The translations under genes were made by a program, and so were the position numbers. A stretch of 64,000 nt of DNA, taken from Streptomyces curacoi (GTDB lineage Bacteria > Actinomycetota > Actinomycetes > Streptomycetales > Streptomycetaceae). The stretch spans positions 248,001-312,000 of the forward strand of contig NZ_KQ947992.1 in assembly GCF_001513975.1 (NCBI RefSeq). Direction: 5' to 3'. Of this stretch, positions 32,526 through 42,312 are shown piece by piece. The stretch's first letter is position 1; each line of letters opens with the position of its first letter. A model generated the notes under the pieces. The model was not told where the DNA came from, did not search any database, and saw only the letters and a list, made by a program, of their open reading frames with translations.

Positions 32526-32838
32526 TCACGGCCCAGCCCCCACGGCCGCGAATTCGTCGTCACCGCCCCGTGCCACCGCACCCAGCCGACGCAGCGCCCG
32601 CGAGACCGGGCCGCCGGCCGCAGGGAACGGCCGGCCCTCCGCGACGCGCAGCGGCCCGAGCACGAGGCGACCGTGGTCCCACACCGCCGCCTGCTGCACG
32701 GCGTCGGCGACGGTGGGTGTCCGTCATCGGCATCAGCGACAGGCCCTGGTCAAGCGGTGCGTGCGAGGCGGACAGGTCTCCCGCGATCGCCTTCGGCAAC
32801 GCCTCGCCGGCGATCACTGCCCGCAGTTCGTAACTCAT
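32526..32838 (-). pseudogene. Pseudogene of a conserved Streptomyces hypothetical protein (deleted, frameshifted)
   Basis: It starts at ATG 32838 with 'MSYELRAVIAGEALPKAIAG' and reads a plausible protein up to 'GLSLMPMTD', then turns into Arg/Ala-rich nonsense. In the +1 frame the reverse strand continues 'AVWDHGRLVLGPLRVAEGRP', 'FPAAGGPVSRALRRLG' and 'DDEFAAVGAGP', with a stop at 32526. Together these look like the two ends of one small protein that has lost its middle and its frame near 32735. I recognise the general protein type from Streptomyces but no function. Confidence 0.65.
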
Positions 32839-32994
32839 CCCCGCGCCCCCGCTTCCGCCCCTGGGAATAGATCACACCGCCCCCCGGTTTTGGGGGATGC
32901 GGTCAGTCCTGGCAGACTGGTACGTCGGCTCCGGTTCACGCTCCCGCATCCCGCGGCGGCGACCCGGCGCCCTCCCGAAACAGTAGGAGACACC

Positions 32995-33219
32995 TTGAAG
33001 CGCGACATCCACCCCGAGTACGTCGAGACGCAGGTCAGCTGCACCTGTGGCGCGTCGTTCACCACCCGTAGCACGATCACCAGCGGCACCATCCGTGCCG
33101 AGGTCTGCTCCGAGTGCCACCCGTTCTACACGGGCAAGCAGAAGATCCTCGACACCGGTGGCCGTGTGGCCCGCTTCGAGGCCCGCTTCGGCAAGGCTGC
33201 TGCCGGCTCCAAGAAGTAG
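32995..33219 (+). CDS. rpmE: 50S ribosomal protein L31 (zinc-binding form)
   Basis: 74 residues from TTG 32995, with AGGAG 8 bp upstream. 'KRDIHPEYVETQVSCTCGAS' and 'EVCSECHPFYTGKQK' carry the four Cys of the C+ zinc-ribbon form, used under zinc-sufficient conditions. A terminator follows. It heads the translation gene group rpmE-prfA-prmC-tsaC. Confidence 0.96.
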   Translation: MKRDIHPEYVETQVSCTCGASFTTRSTITSGTIRAEVCSECHPFYTGKQKILDTGGRVARFEARFGKAAAGSKK

Positions 33220-33231
33220 CGAGCTCCAATT

Positions 33232-33282
33232 CGCCGGTCCACGGCCGCGCCCCACCACAGGCGCGCCGGGACCGGCGTTTTT
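33232..33282 (+). terminator. Intrinsic terminator after rpmE
   Basis: CGCCGGTCC (33232-33240) pairs with GGACCGGCG (33269-33277), followed by TTTTT. The loop contains GC-rich sequence able to fold further. It partly separates rpmE from prfA. Confidence 0.88.
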
Positions 33283-33324
33283 GGTCGCCCGCCCTTCACA
33301 GACGTACCTACACAGGAGCCCAAG

Positions 33325-34392
<1,068 letters not shown>

Positions 34393-34442
34393 GGACGTAG
34401 GCACGTACGAGTACGACAGCGAGTACGACACGGAGGACTTGC

Positions 34443-35324
34443 GTGCAGCAAAACATTGGGGGGCGACCCTCAAGCCCCCGCAGCGTGCTGCTCGCGGAGG
34501 TGGCCCAGGCCACCCAGCGGCTGGCCGATGCCGGCGTGCCCTCGCCGCGCAATGACGCGGAGGAGCTCGCCGCGTTCGTGCACGGCGTGAAGCGGGGCGA
34601 GCTGCACTCCGTGAAGGACGCGGACTTCGACGCCCGGTACTGGGAGGTCGTCGCCCGCCGCGAGCAGCGCGAGCCACTGCAGCACATCACCGGGCGTGCC
34701 TACTTCCGGTACCTGGAACTCCAGGTCGGGCCCGGAGTGTTCGTGCCCCGCCCCGAAACCGAGTCGGTCGTCGGGTGGGCCATAGACGCCGTGCGGGCGA
34801 TGGACGTCGTCGAGCCCTGCATCGTCGACCTGTGCACCGGCTCCGGCGCCATCGCGCTCGCCCTCGCCCAGGAGGTCCCGCGCTCGCGCGTGCACGCCGT
34901 GGAGCTGTCCGAGGACGCCCTGGTGTGGACGCGCAAGAACGTGGCGGGGTCCCGTGTCGACCTGCGGCAGGGCAATGCCCTGGACGCCTTCCCCGACCTC
35001 GACGGCCAGGTCGACCTGGTCATCTCCAACCCGCCCTACATCCCGCTCACCGAATGGGAGTACGTCGCTCCCGAGGCGCGGGACTACGATCCCGAACTCG
35101 CCCTGTTCTCGGGGGAGGACGGCCTCGACCTCATCCGCGGTCTGGAACGCACCGCGCACCGGCTTCTGCGCCCCGGCGGTGTCGTCGTCATCGAGCACGC
35201 CGACACCCAGGGCGGCCAGGTGCCGTGGATCTTCACGGAGGAGCGGGGCTGGGCCGACGCGGCCGACCATCCCGACCTCAACAACCGCCCCCGGTTCGCG
35301 ACCGCCCGCAAGGCGCTGCCGTGA
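34443..35324 (+). CDS. prmC: Release factor glutamine methyltransferase PrmC (HemK)
   Basis: 293 residues from GTG 34443. It methylates the Gln of the GGQ motif in RF1/RF2 using SAM. The N-terminal helical bundle is followed by 'EPLQHITGRAYFRYLELQVG', SAM motif I 'IVDLCTGSGAIALALA' and the N5-methyltransferase motif 'VISNPPYIPL'. It lies directly after its substrate gene prfA. Confidence 0.95.
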   Translation: MQQNIGGRPSSPRSVLLAEVAQATQRLADAGVPSPRNDAEELAAFVHGVKRGELHSVKDADFDARYWEVVARREQREPLQHITGRAYFRYLELQVGPGVFVPRPETESVVGWAIDAVRAMDVVEPCIVDLCTGSGAIALALAQEVPRSRVHAVELSEDALVWTRKNVAGSRVDLRQGNALDAFPDLDGQVDLVISNPPYIPLTEWEYVAPEARDYDPELALFSGEDGLDLIRGLERTAHRLLRPGGVVVIEHADTQGGQVPWIFTEERGWADAADHPDLNNRPRFATARKALP

Positions 35325-35385
35325 CCGCCCCCCACGCAGTTCTCTCTGAAGCCCGGCATTACGTGTACGAGGAGGCCCGCTAGAT

Positions 35386-36033
35386 ATGGCACGGCGATAC
35401 GACACCAACGACGCGACCGACCGCACGACGGGTCTGCGTGAGGCCGCGTCCGCCGTCCGCCGTGGCGAGCTCGTGGTGCTTCCGACCGACACGGTGTACG
35501 GCATCGGGGCCGACGCGTTCTCCAAGGAGGCCGTGGGTGACCTGCTGGAGGCCAAGGGCCGGGGCCGCAACATGCCCACCCCTGTGCTGATCGGCTCCCC
35601 GAACACCCTTCACGGTCTCGTCACCGACTTCTCCGAGCTGGCCTGGGAACTGGTCGACGCGTTCTGGCCGGGCGCGCTGACGCTGGTCGCCAAGCACCAG
35701 CCGTCCCTGCAGTGGGACCTGGGCGACACCCGGGGCACGGTCGCCGTGCGCATGCCACTGCACCCGGTCGCCATCGAGCTGCTGACCGAGGTCGGCCCGA
35801 TGGCGGTCTCCTCGGCCAACCTGACGGGTCACCCGGCGCCGGAGGACTGTGACGCCGCCCAGGAGATGCTCGGCGACTCCGTCTCGGTCTACCTGGACGG
35901 CGGCCCGACCCCCGGCAACGTCCCGTCCTCGATCGTCGACGTGACCGGCGAGGTCCCCCTGCTGCTGCGCGAGGGCGCGATCTCGGCCGACGAGCTGCGC
36001 AAGGTGGTACCCGACCTCGAGGTGGCCAATTGA
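35386..36033 (+). CDS. tsaC: Threonylcarbamoyl-AMP synthase (Sua5/YwlC/TsaC)
   Basis: 215 residues. It makes threonylcarbamoyl-AMP for the t6A modification at position 37 of ANN-decoding tRNAs. 'GELVVLPTDTVYGIGADAFS' is the YrdC-fold signature; 'FWPGALTLVAKHQ', 'VAVRMPLHP' and 'MAVSSANLTGHPAP' are substrate-binding segments. The start is ATG 35386 with AGGAGG upstream. Its stop overlaps the start of the next gene. Confidence 0.94.
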   Translation: MARRYDTNDATDRTTGLREAASAVRRGELVVLPTDTVYGIGADAFSKEAVGDLLEAKGRGRNMPTPVLIGSPNTLHGLVTDFSELAWELVDAFWPGALTLVAKHQPSLQWDLGDTRGTVAVRMPLHPVAIELLTEVGPMAVSSANLTGHPAPEDCDAAQEMLGDSVSVYLDGGPTPGNVPSSIVDVTGEVPLLLREGAISADELRKVVPDLEVAN

Positions 36034-36710
36034 CAGCCCCTGATGTGGGGCGTGGCATAGGCAACGGGGAGAACGCCGCGGAGATCACGACGACATTCGT
36101 CGGGCTTCCGCGCGACAGCTTCCGCATCCTCCACGTCAGCACCGGCAACGTGTGCCGCTCGCCGATCACCGAGCGGCTGACCCGTCATTTCGTCGCGCAG
36201 CGGCTCGGGGTGCTCGGCGGCGGGCTGATCGTGGAGAGCGCGGGGACCTGGGGCCACGAGGGCGCGCCCATGGAGGCCAACGCGGAGACCGTCCTCGCCG
36301 ACTTCGGCGCGGACGCCTCCGGCTTCGTCGGCCGCGAGCTCCTCGACGAGCACGTCATCCGCGCCGACCTGGTCCTCACGGCCACCCGCGACCACCGCGC
36401 CCAGGTCATCTCCATGGGCCACTCGGCGGGCCTGCGCACCTTCACCCTCAAGGAGTTCACCCGCCTGGTGAAGGCGATAGATCCGGCGACCCTGCCGCCC
36501 CTGGAGGACGGCGTGGTCATCCGCGCACGCGCTCTGGTCCGCGCGGCGGCGGCTCTACGCGGGTGGCTGCTGGCGCCGACGGCGGAGGCGGACGAGGTGT
36601 ACGACCCGTACGGGGCGCCGCTGCCGTTCTTCCGGTCGGTGGGGGACGAGATACACGAGGCGCTGGATCCGGTGGTGACGGCGTTGACGGGGGTGCCTGC
36701 GCGCACGTAG
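36030..36710 (+). CDS. Low-molecular-weight phosphatase-like protein, nucleophile missing
   Basis: 226 residues from TTG 36030, overlapping the tsaC stop (TTGA). The fold is that of LMW tyrosine phosphatases: the P-loop region reads 'ILHVSTGNVCRSPITERLTR' and a late 'YDPYGAPLPFF' resembles the DP general-acid loop. The canonical loop is C-x-x-x-x-C-R-S, with the first Cys as nucleophile; that position is Ser here. The protein is also longer than the usual ~150-160 residues. It is probably a catalytically dead regulator or binding protein. Confidence 0.85.
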   Translation: MTAPDVGRGIGNGENAAEITTTFVGLPRDSFRILHVSTGNVCRSPITERLTRHFVAQRLGVLGGGLIVESAGTWGHEGAPMEANAETVLADFGADASGFVGRELLDEHVIRADLVLTATRDHRAQVISMGHSAGLRTFTLKEFTRLVKAIDPATLPPLEDGVVIRARALVRAAAALRGWLLAPTAEADEVYDPYGAPLPFFRSVGDEIHEALDPVVTALTGVPART

Positions 36711-36871
36711 GCGCAGGCGACGGCCGGGGCCACCGGGGGCCTCCCTCGCCCGGCGGAACGGCCGCCCTCGGTTTCCGGCGGTCGGCAGCAGCGATGGACG
36801 CCGACACCGGGCGCCCCTGACGTACCGGGCCTACATTGGACCTACGTCAACGTCGACGCCGGGAGCCCACC

Positions 36872-38110
36872 ATGACGGTCAGCCCTGCCATCGAGGCCGA
36901 CATCCTGCGCCGCCAGGACCCCCAACTCGCCGACATCCTGCTCGGGGAGCTCGACCGGCAGTCGACGACGCTTCAGCTCATCGCCGCCGAGAACTTCACG
37001 TCGCCGGCCGTGCTGGCGGCTCTCGGGTCGCCGCTCGCCAACAAGTACGCGGAGGGATATCCCGGGGCCCGCTACCACGGTGGCTGCGAGATGGTCGACG
37101 TCGCCGAGCGGCTCGCCGTGGAGCGGGCCAGGACGCTGTTCGACGCCGAACACGCCAACGTACAGCCGCACTCGGGGTCCTCGGCCGTCCTCGCCGCGTA
37201 CGCCGCCCTGCTGCGGCCCGGTGACACCGTGCTCGCCCTCGGGCTGCCGCACGGCGGCCATCTCACCCATGGCTCGCCCGCCAACTTCTCCGGCCGCTGG
37301 TTCGACTTCGTGGGCTACGGAGTGGACGCCGAGACCGGGCTCATCGACTACGACCAGGTGCGCACCCTCGCCCGCAACCACCGGCCCAAGGCCGTCGTCT
37401 GCGGGTCCATCGCCTACCCGCGCCACCTCGACTACGCCCTCTTCCGGGACATCGCGGACGAGGTGGGCGCGTATCTGATCGCCGACGCCGCCCACCCCAT
37501 GGGCCTGGTCGCCGGGGGAGCGGCGCCGAACCCCGTGCCGTACGCCGATGTGGTGTGCGCCACCACCCACAAGGTGCTGCGGGGACCCCGAGGCGGCATG
37601 ATCCTGTGCGGCTCGGACCTCGCCGAGCGGGTCGATCGCGCCGTCTTCCCGTTCACCCAGGGCGGCGCGCAGATGCACACCATCGCCGCCAAGGCCGTCG
37701 CGTTCGGCGAGGCGGCAACACCGGCGTTCACCGTGTACGCCCATCAGGTGGTCGCCAACGCGAGGGCTCTCGCGGCCCACCTGGCCGCGCAGGGGCTGGT
37801 CGTCACCACGGGCGGGACCGACACCCATCTCATCACCGCCGATCCGGCGCCACTCGGCGTCGACGGCCGTAGCGCGCGGGGCCGGCTCGCGGCGGCCGGC
37901 ATGGTGCTGGACTGCTGTGCGCTGCCGCACGGCGACGCCCGCGGCCTGCGCCTGGGGACGGCGGCGATCACCACCCAGGGCATGGGGGAGGAGGAGATGG
38001 CGCGGATCGCCGCGCTGCTGGCGGCGGTGCTGAGGGGGGAGACCGAAAGCCACCAGGCCCGTGAAGAAGTGCGGGAGCTGGCCGGTAGATTTCCGCCGTA
38101 TCCCGGCTGA
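36872..38110 (+). CDS. Serine hydroxymethyltransferase-like PLP enzyme (second-copy type)
   Basis: 412 residues from ATG 36872. SHMT features: 'LQLIAAENFTSPAVL', 'NKYAEGYPGARYHGGCE', 'ANVQPHSGSSAVLAAYAAL', 'PHGGHLTHGSPANFSG'. The PLP lysine is in 'CATTHKVLRGPRGGMIL' and the substrate Arg in 'LRLGTAAIT'. It differs from housekeeping GlyA: 'DAAHPMGLVAGG' replaces the usual DMAH-VAGL, and the segment before the Arg is shorter ('CCALPHGDARG'). It may use serine/glycine with folate or have shifted specificity. Confidence 0.85.
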   Translation: MTVSPAIEADILRRQDPQLADILLGELDRQSTTLQLIAAENFTSPAVLAALGSPLANKYAEGYPGARYHGGCEMVDVAERLAVERARTLFDAEHANVQPHSGSSAVLAAYAALLRPGDTVLALGLPHGGHLTHGSPANFSGRWFDFVGYGVDAETGLIDYDQVRTLARNHRPKAVVCGSIAYPRHLDYALFRDIADEVGAYLIADAAHPMGLVAGGAAPNPVPYADVVCATTHKVLRGPRGGMILCGSDLAERVDRAVFPFTQGGAQMHTIAAKAVAFGEAATPAFTVYAHQVVANARALAAHLAAQGLVVTTGGTDTHLITADPAPLGVDGRSARGRLAAAGMVLDCCALPHGDARGLRLGTAAITTQGMGEEEMARIAALLAAVLRGETESHQAREEVRELAGRFPPYPG

Positions 38111-38175
38111 TGCGGGGTAGACGCACCTGCGCACACAGCCACACGTGCAACCATCGTCGCTACCCGGAAGTCCCC

Positions 38176-38198
38176 ACACATATGCGTCGCGTATGTGT
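38176..38198. promoter_or_regulatory. 23-bp near-perfect palindrome, candidate operator
   Basis: ACACATATGCG-T-CGCGTATGTGT, 11-bp arms with one mismatch, in an AT-richer patch 53 bp before the WecA-like gene. The size and symmetry suit a dimeric repressor. It lies close to a CTAGGGT -10-like sequence. Confidence 0.55.
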
Positions 38199-38250
38199 CC
38201 GTCGCTAGGGTGTGGGGCTGAGATGGCCAGCGAGACTTGTGGGGAAGCCC

Positions 38251-39615
38251 GTGCGTGAATACCTGCTGACGCTCTGCATCACGGCCGCGGTGACGTATCT
38301 GCTGACAGGGCCGGTACGGAAGTTCGCGATCGTGGCCGGAGCCATGCCGGAGATCCGGGCACGCGACGTGCACCGGGAACCCACTCCGCGGCTCGGCGGT
38401 ATCGCGATGTTCTTCGGCCTGTGCGCGGGCCTGCTGGTCGCCGACCACCTCACCAACCTCAGCACGGTCTTCGAGAGGTCCAACGAGCCACGGGCGCTGC
38501 TCTCCGGAGCGGCGCTCATCTGGCTGATCGGCGTCCTGGACGACAAGTTCGAGATCGACGCCCTGATCAAGCTGGGCGGCCAGATGATCGCCGCCGGCGT
38601 CATGGTCATGCAGGGTCTGACGATCCTGTGGCTGCCCATCCCCGGCTTCGGCTCGGTCGCGCTGACCCAGTGGCAGGGCACGCTGCTGACGGTCGCGCTG
38701 GTCGTCATCACCATCAACGCGGTCAACTTCGTCGACGGCCTGGACGGCCTCGCGGCCGGCATGGTGTGCATCGCGTCGGCCGCGTTCTTCCTCTACGCCT
38801 ACCGGGTCTGGGTGTCGTACGGCATCGAGGCCGCCGCCCCGGCCACCCTGTTCGCGGCGATCCTGATGGGCATGTGCCTGGGCTTCCTGCCGCACAACAT
38901 GCACCCCGCGCGGATCTTCATGGGCGACTCCGGCTCGATGCTGATCGGCTTGGTGCTCGCCGCGGGCGCCATCTCCATCACCGGGCAGGTCGACCCGGAC
39001 GCGCTGAAGCTGTTCGCCGGCTCCGAGAAGGAGGCCGTGCACCAGACGGTGCCCGTCTACATCCCCCTCCTGCTCCCGCTGACGATCATCGCGATCCCGG
39101 CCGCCGACCTGGTGCTGGCGATCGTCCGCCGCACCTGGCGCGGGCAGTCCCCGTTCGCCGCCGACCGGGGCCACCTCCACCACCGCCTGCTGGAGATCGG
39201 CCACTCCCACAGCCGCGCGGTCCTGATCATGTACTTCTGGTCGGCGCTGATCGCCTTCGGCGCCCTGGCCTACTCGGTGAACTCGGCGTCCATGTGGATC
39301 GTGCTGGGTGTGGTGTTCCTGAGCGCGATCGGTCTCGTACTGCTTCTGCTGCCCCGCTTCACCCCGCGCACCCCCCGCTGGGCCGAGGCCTTCGTCCCGC
39401 CGCGCTACCGCCGCCGCGGGGCGGTGACGGAGCCCGCGGCCACCACACCGCAGACCGGCGCCGCCGAGGCACCGGCCGACGCCCTGTCCGAGGCCCGCTC
39501 GGAGGAGGAGCCGCGCACGCCGGTCGCCGCCGGGGTGGCGGGCGTCAACGGCGCCACCGCCATCGGTGCCCGGTCGCGCTTCCTGGACAGGCGCAAGGCC
39601 GGAACGTCGGGCTGA
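38251..39615 (+). CDS. Polyprenyl-phosphate GlcNAc-1-phosphate transferase (MraY/WecA family)
   Basis: 454 residues with about eleven membrane helices. Family motifs are 'REPTPRLGGIAMFFG', 'GVLDDKFEID' (DD Mg site), 'NAVNFVDGLDGLAAG', 'RIFMGDSGSMLIG' and 'ADRGHLHHRLLEIGHS'. It starts a lipid-linked glycan, probably for teichoic-acid-like or other wall polymers. The last 60 residues are a soluble Ala/Glu-rich tail. The start is GTG 38251. It lies upstream of the atp operon, as in other actinobacteria. Confidence 0.92.
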   Translation: MREYLLTLCITAAVTYLLTGPVRKFAIVAGAMPEIRARDVHREPTPRLGGIAMFFGLCAGLLVADHLTNLSTVFERSNEPRALLSGAALIWLIGVLDDKFEIDALIKLGGQMIAAGVMVMQGLTILWLPIPGFGSVALTQWQGTLLTVALVVITINAVNFVDGLDGLAAGMVCIASAAFFLYAYRVWVSYGIEAAAPATLFAAILMGMCLGFLPHNMHPARIFMGDSGSMLIGLVLAAGAISITGQVDPDALKLFAGSEKEAVHQTVPVYIPLLLPLTIIAIPAADLVLAIVRRTWRGQSPFAADRGHLHHRLLEIGHSHSRAVLIMYFWSALIAFGALAYSVNSASMWIVLGVVFLSAIGLVLLLLPRFTPRTPRWAEAFVPPRYRRRGAVTEPAATTPQTGAAEAPADALSEARSEEEPRTPVAAGVAGVNGATAIGARSRFLDRRKAGTSG

Positions 39616-39932
39616 GGGCCGACGGTAAGAGGCAGGGCCAAGGTAAGAATCTGACTAGAGCATTGCCAAGTCATGGGGGAACGAAGCGCCCTAATACCAG
39701 ACAAGTCGGCTGTGTTTCTGCACAGACGCGCACTGTCACTCTCATGTGTGACGGCAGGCACACCCTTCAGGTAAAGACCTCATCAAATAGTTTGTGATAC
39801 CGTTCACGAGAACCCCCGGACAGAGCCGAAGGACCGTAGTGCGACGGTCCATTGGTGTGAGGTCCTCTCTCATCCCGGGACTACGCTCGTCCATGACGAC
39901 ACCCTGCCCCCTGTGAAAGCGGAGTTGCCGCC
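39616..39932 (+). promoter_or_regulatory. atp operon upstream region
   Basis: 317 bp with no gene. An AT-rich patch at 39770-39812 (AAATAGTTTGTGATACCG) is the likely promoter area. A perfect hairpin GGACCGT-AGTGCG-ACGGTCC lies at 39831-39850. The exact start point cannot be read from sequence. Confidence 0.55.
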
Positions 39933-40367
39933 ATGCCGTCCAATGACGCCCGGATCCTGCTCCAGGCCGCTGTGCCCACAGCCGCCGTCGGCGCGATTGC
40001 CGCCGTCGTCAGTGGTGTGGTCGTCGGCGGCAAGGGAGCGATCGGGTCCGTCGTGGCGGCGGTGCTCACGATCCTCTTCATGGGTGTCGGGCTCTACGTT
40101 CTGCAGCGGATTGCCAAATCGCTTCCGCATCTGTTCCAGATGATGGGCCTGATGCTCTACGCGGCGCAGATCCTGCTGCTGTTCATTTTCCTGAGCGCGT
40201 TCAAGAACACCACGCTGTTCCACCCCAGGGCTTTCGCCATCACTCTCATCGCCACCACCCTCGTGTGGATCGCCGCCCAGACGCGGGCCCACATGAAGGC
40301 CAAGATCCTCTACGTCGAACCCGACTCCTCGGGCGGAAAGCCCGAAAAATCGGGGCACTCGTCGTGA
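39933..40367 (+). CDS. atpI: ATP synthase protein I-like membrane protein
   Basis: 144 residues with four hydrophobic segments ('ILLQAAVPTAAVGAIAAVVS', 'AVLTILFMGVGLYVL', 'LMLYAAQILLLFIFLSAF', 'FAITLIATTLVWIAA'). It sits immediately upstream of atpB, where AtpI is expected. AtpI is a non-subunit protein thought to help assemble the c-ring. Sequence conservation is low, so position carries much of the evidence. Confidence 0.85.
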   Translation: MPSNDARILLQAAVPTAAVGAIAAVVSGVVVGGKGAIGSVVAAVLTILFMGVGLYVLQRIAKSLPHLFQMMGLMLYAAQILLLFIFLSAFKNTTLFHPRAFAITLIATTLVWIAAQTRAHMKAKILYVEPDSSGGKPEKSGHSS

Positions 40368-40592
40368 GGGGTAGGGCCGAGATAAGTGCGTGTGAGAAGT
40401 CCTGCTATCGTCCGGTGCCAACTGCGGCATCGCGGGCGCGGGCATCTGAGCTGACGCCTGCTCAATGGCGAGGCTTGATGCCCCACAGCCGCCCCCACAT
40501 CCGTAACACCAGTCCGGTGCCGATCCGCGGCTGCGCGCCGCGCCGACACAACGAGGTTGCCGTACCCATGCGTCACGCCGAAGGAGCCCGTG

Positions 40593-41411
40593 GTGAGTGC
40601 TGACCAGACCCAGCTCGCCTTTGACTGGAGCTGTCGGATCATGTCCGACAACGGCTGCGGCTTCCCGGCTCCGGGCCTGCACTCGTTCCTCTTCAAGCCG
40701 ATCGCCACGGTCGGGGGGTTCGAGTTCAACAAGGTGATGCTGCTCGCGCTCATCACCACCGTCCTCGTTGTCGCCTTCTTCTGGGCGGCCTTCGGCAAGG
40801 CCAAGGTGGTCCCGGGCAAGCTGCAGATGGTGGGCGAGGCCGGCTACGACTTCGTGCGTCGCGGCATCGTCTACGAGACCCTCGGCAAGCGTGAGGGCGA
40901 GAAGTACGTCCCGTTCATGGTCTCGCTGTTCTTCTTCATCTGGATCATGAACATCTGGTCCGTGATCCCGCTGGCCCAGTTCCCGGTGTCATCGATCATC
41001 GCGTTCCCGATGGTGCTGGCCCTCATCGTCTATGTCGTCTGGGTCTCGCTGACCTTCAAGCGGCACGGCTTCGTCGGCTTCTTCAAGAACGTCACGGGCT
41101 ACGACAAGTCGCTGGGCCCGGTGCTGCCGCTCGTAATGGTCATCGAGTTCTTCTCGAACCTGCTGGTCCGGCCGTTCACGCACGCGGTGCGACTGTTCGC
41201 CAACATGTTCGCCGGTCACCTGATGCTGGTCATGTTCACCGTCGCCTCCTGGTACCTGCTGAACAGCTGGATGATCCCGGCGGCCGGTGTCTCGTTCGTC
41301 ATGACCGTCGTCATGATCCTCTTCGAGCTCTTCGTGCAGGCCGTCCAGGCGTACGTCTTCGTCCTCCTCGCCTGCTCGTACATCCAGGGCGCTCTCGCCG
41401 AACACCACTGA
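40593..41411 (+). CDS. atpB: F1Fo ATP synthase subunit a
   Basis: 272 residues with five to six membrane helices. It forms the proton half-channels of Fo. The essential Arg is in 'FTHAVRLFANMFAGHLML', and 'FELFVQAVQAYVFVLLACSY' carries the conserved Glu/Gln of the last helix. GTG 40593 (VSADQTQ) is chosen, 6 bp after AGGAG, consistent with the ortholog I remember. A GTG directly before it and an ATG at 40641 are alternatives. Confidence 0.96.
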   Translation: MSADQTQLAFDWSCRIMSDNGCGFPAPGLHSFLFKPIATVGGFEFNKVMLLALITTVLVVAFFWAAFGKAKVVPGKLQMVGEAGYDFVRRGIVYETLGKREGEKYVPFMVSLFFFIWIMNIWSVIPLAQFPVSSIIAFPMVLALIVYVVWVSLTFKRHGFVGFFKNVTGYDKSLGPVLPLVMVIEFFSNLLVRPFTHAVRLFANMFAGHLMLVMFTVASWYLLNSWMIPAAGVSFVMTVVMILFELFVQAVQAYVFVLLACSYIQGALAEHH

Positions 41412-41489
41412 GCCCCGCCGCACCACCAGCCCCCAAGAACGTCCGGTGGCCAACCCCCGCCGGTCCATGAAAGAGAAGGAAGAATCAGC

Positions 41490-41723
41490 ATGGCTGCCCT
41501 TGAGACCCTCGCCGCTGTCGATGGCAACATCGGTTCCATCGGTTACGGCCTTGCCGCCATCGGCCCCGGCGTCGGCGTCGGCATCATCTTCGGCAACGGC
41601 ACCCAGGCCCTCGCCCGCCAGCCCGAGGCCGCCGGTCTGATCCGTGCCAACCAGATCCTCGGCTTCGCCTTCTGTGAGGCGCTCGCCCTCATCGGCATCG
41701 TCATGCCGTTCGTCTACAACTGA
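41490..41723 (+). CDS. atpE: F1Fo ATP synthase subunit c
   Basis: 77 residues, two membrane helices joined by the polar loop 'ALARQPEA'. The N-terminal helix is glycine-rich ('AAIGPGVGVGIIFGNG'). The proton-carrying carboxylate is Glu in 'GFAFCEALALIGIVM'. It forms the rotor c-ring. A good AAGGAAG site precedes the ATG. Confidence 0.97.
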   Translation: MAALETLAAVDGNIGSIGYGLAAIGPGVGVGIIFGNGTQALARQPEAAGLIRANQILGFAFCEALALIGIVMPFVYN

Positions 41724-41763
41724 CGGACCTTGACGAGCAAACCTTTCAACGAAAGGCACTGAT

Positions 41764-42312
41764 GTGATCGCCAACCTGGTACAGCTGGCGGCCGAGGAAG
41801 AGCAGAACCCGCTCGTTCCTCCGGGCCCCGAGCTGCTCGTCGGCACCATCGCCTTCGCCATCGTGTTCTTCTTCTTCTGGAAGAAGCTGCTCCCGAACAT
41901 CAACAAGGTTCTGGAAGAGCGCCGCGAGGCGATCGAAGGCGGAATCGAGAAGGCCGAGGCTGCTCAGGTCGAGGCCCAGAGCGTCCTCGAGCAGTACAAG
42001 GCCCAGCTCGCCGAGGCCCGGCACGAGGCCGCGCGTCTGCGCCAGGAGGCGCAGGAGCAGGGCGCCGCGCTCATCGCCGAGATGCGCGCGGAAGGCCAGC
42101 GGCAGCGCGAGGAGATCGTCGCCGCCGGTCATGCGCAGATCGAGGCCGACCGCAAGGCCGCCGCGTCCGCGCTGCGTCAGGACGTCGGCAAGCTCGCCAC
42201 CGAGCTGGCCGGCAAGCTCGTCGGTGAGTCCCTTGAGGACCACGCCCGGCAGAGCCGTGTGATCGACCGCTTCCTCGACGACCTCGAGGAGAAGGCCGAG
42301 GCCGGCCGATGA
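41764..42312 (+). CDS. atpF: F1Fo ATP synthase subunit b
   Basis: 182 residues from GTG 41764. One N-terminal membrane helix ('LLVGTIAFAIVFFFFWKKLL') is followed by a long charged coiled coil (residues ~45-160), the peripheral stalk. The stop overlaps the atpH ATG (ATGA). Confidence 0.96.
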   Translation: MIANLVQLAAEEEQNPLVPPGPELLVGTIAFAIVFFFFWKKLLPNINKVLEERREAIEGGIEKAEAAQVEAQSVLEQYKAQLAEARHEAARLRQEAQEQGAALIAEMRAEGQRQREEIVAAGHAQIEADRKAAASALRQDVGKLATELAGKLVGESLEDHARQSRVIDRFLDDLEEKAEAGR

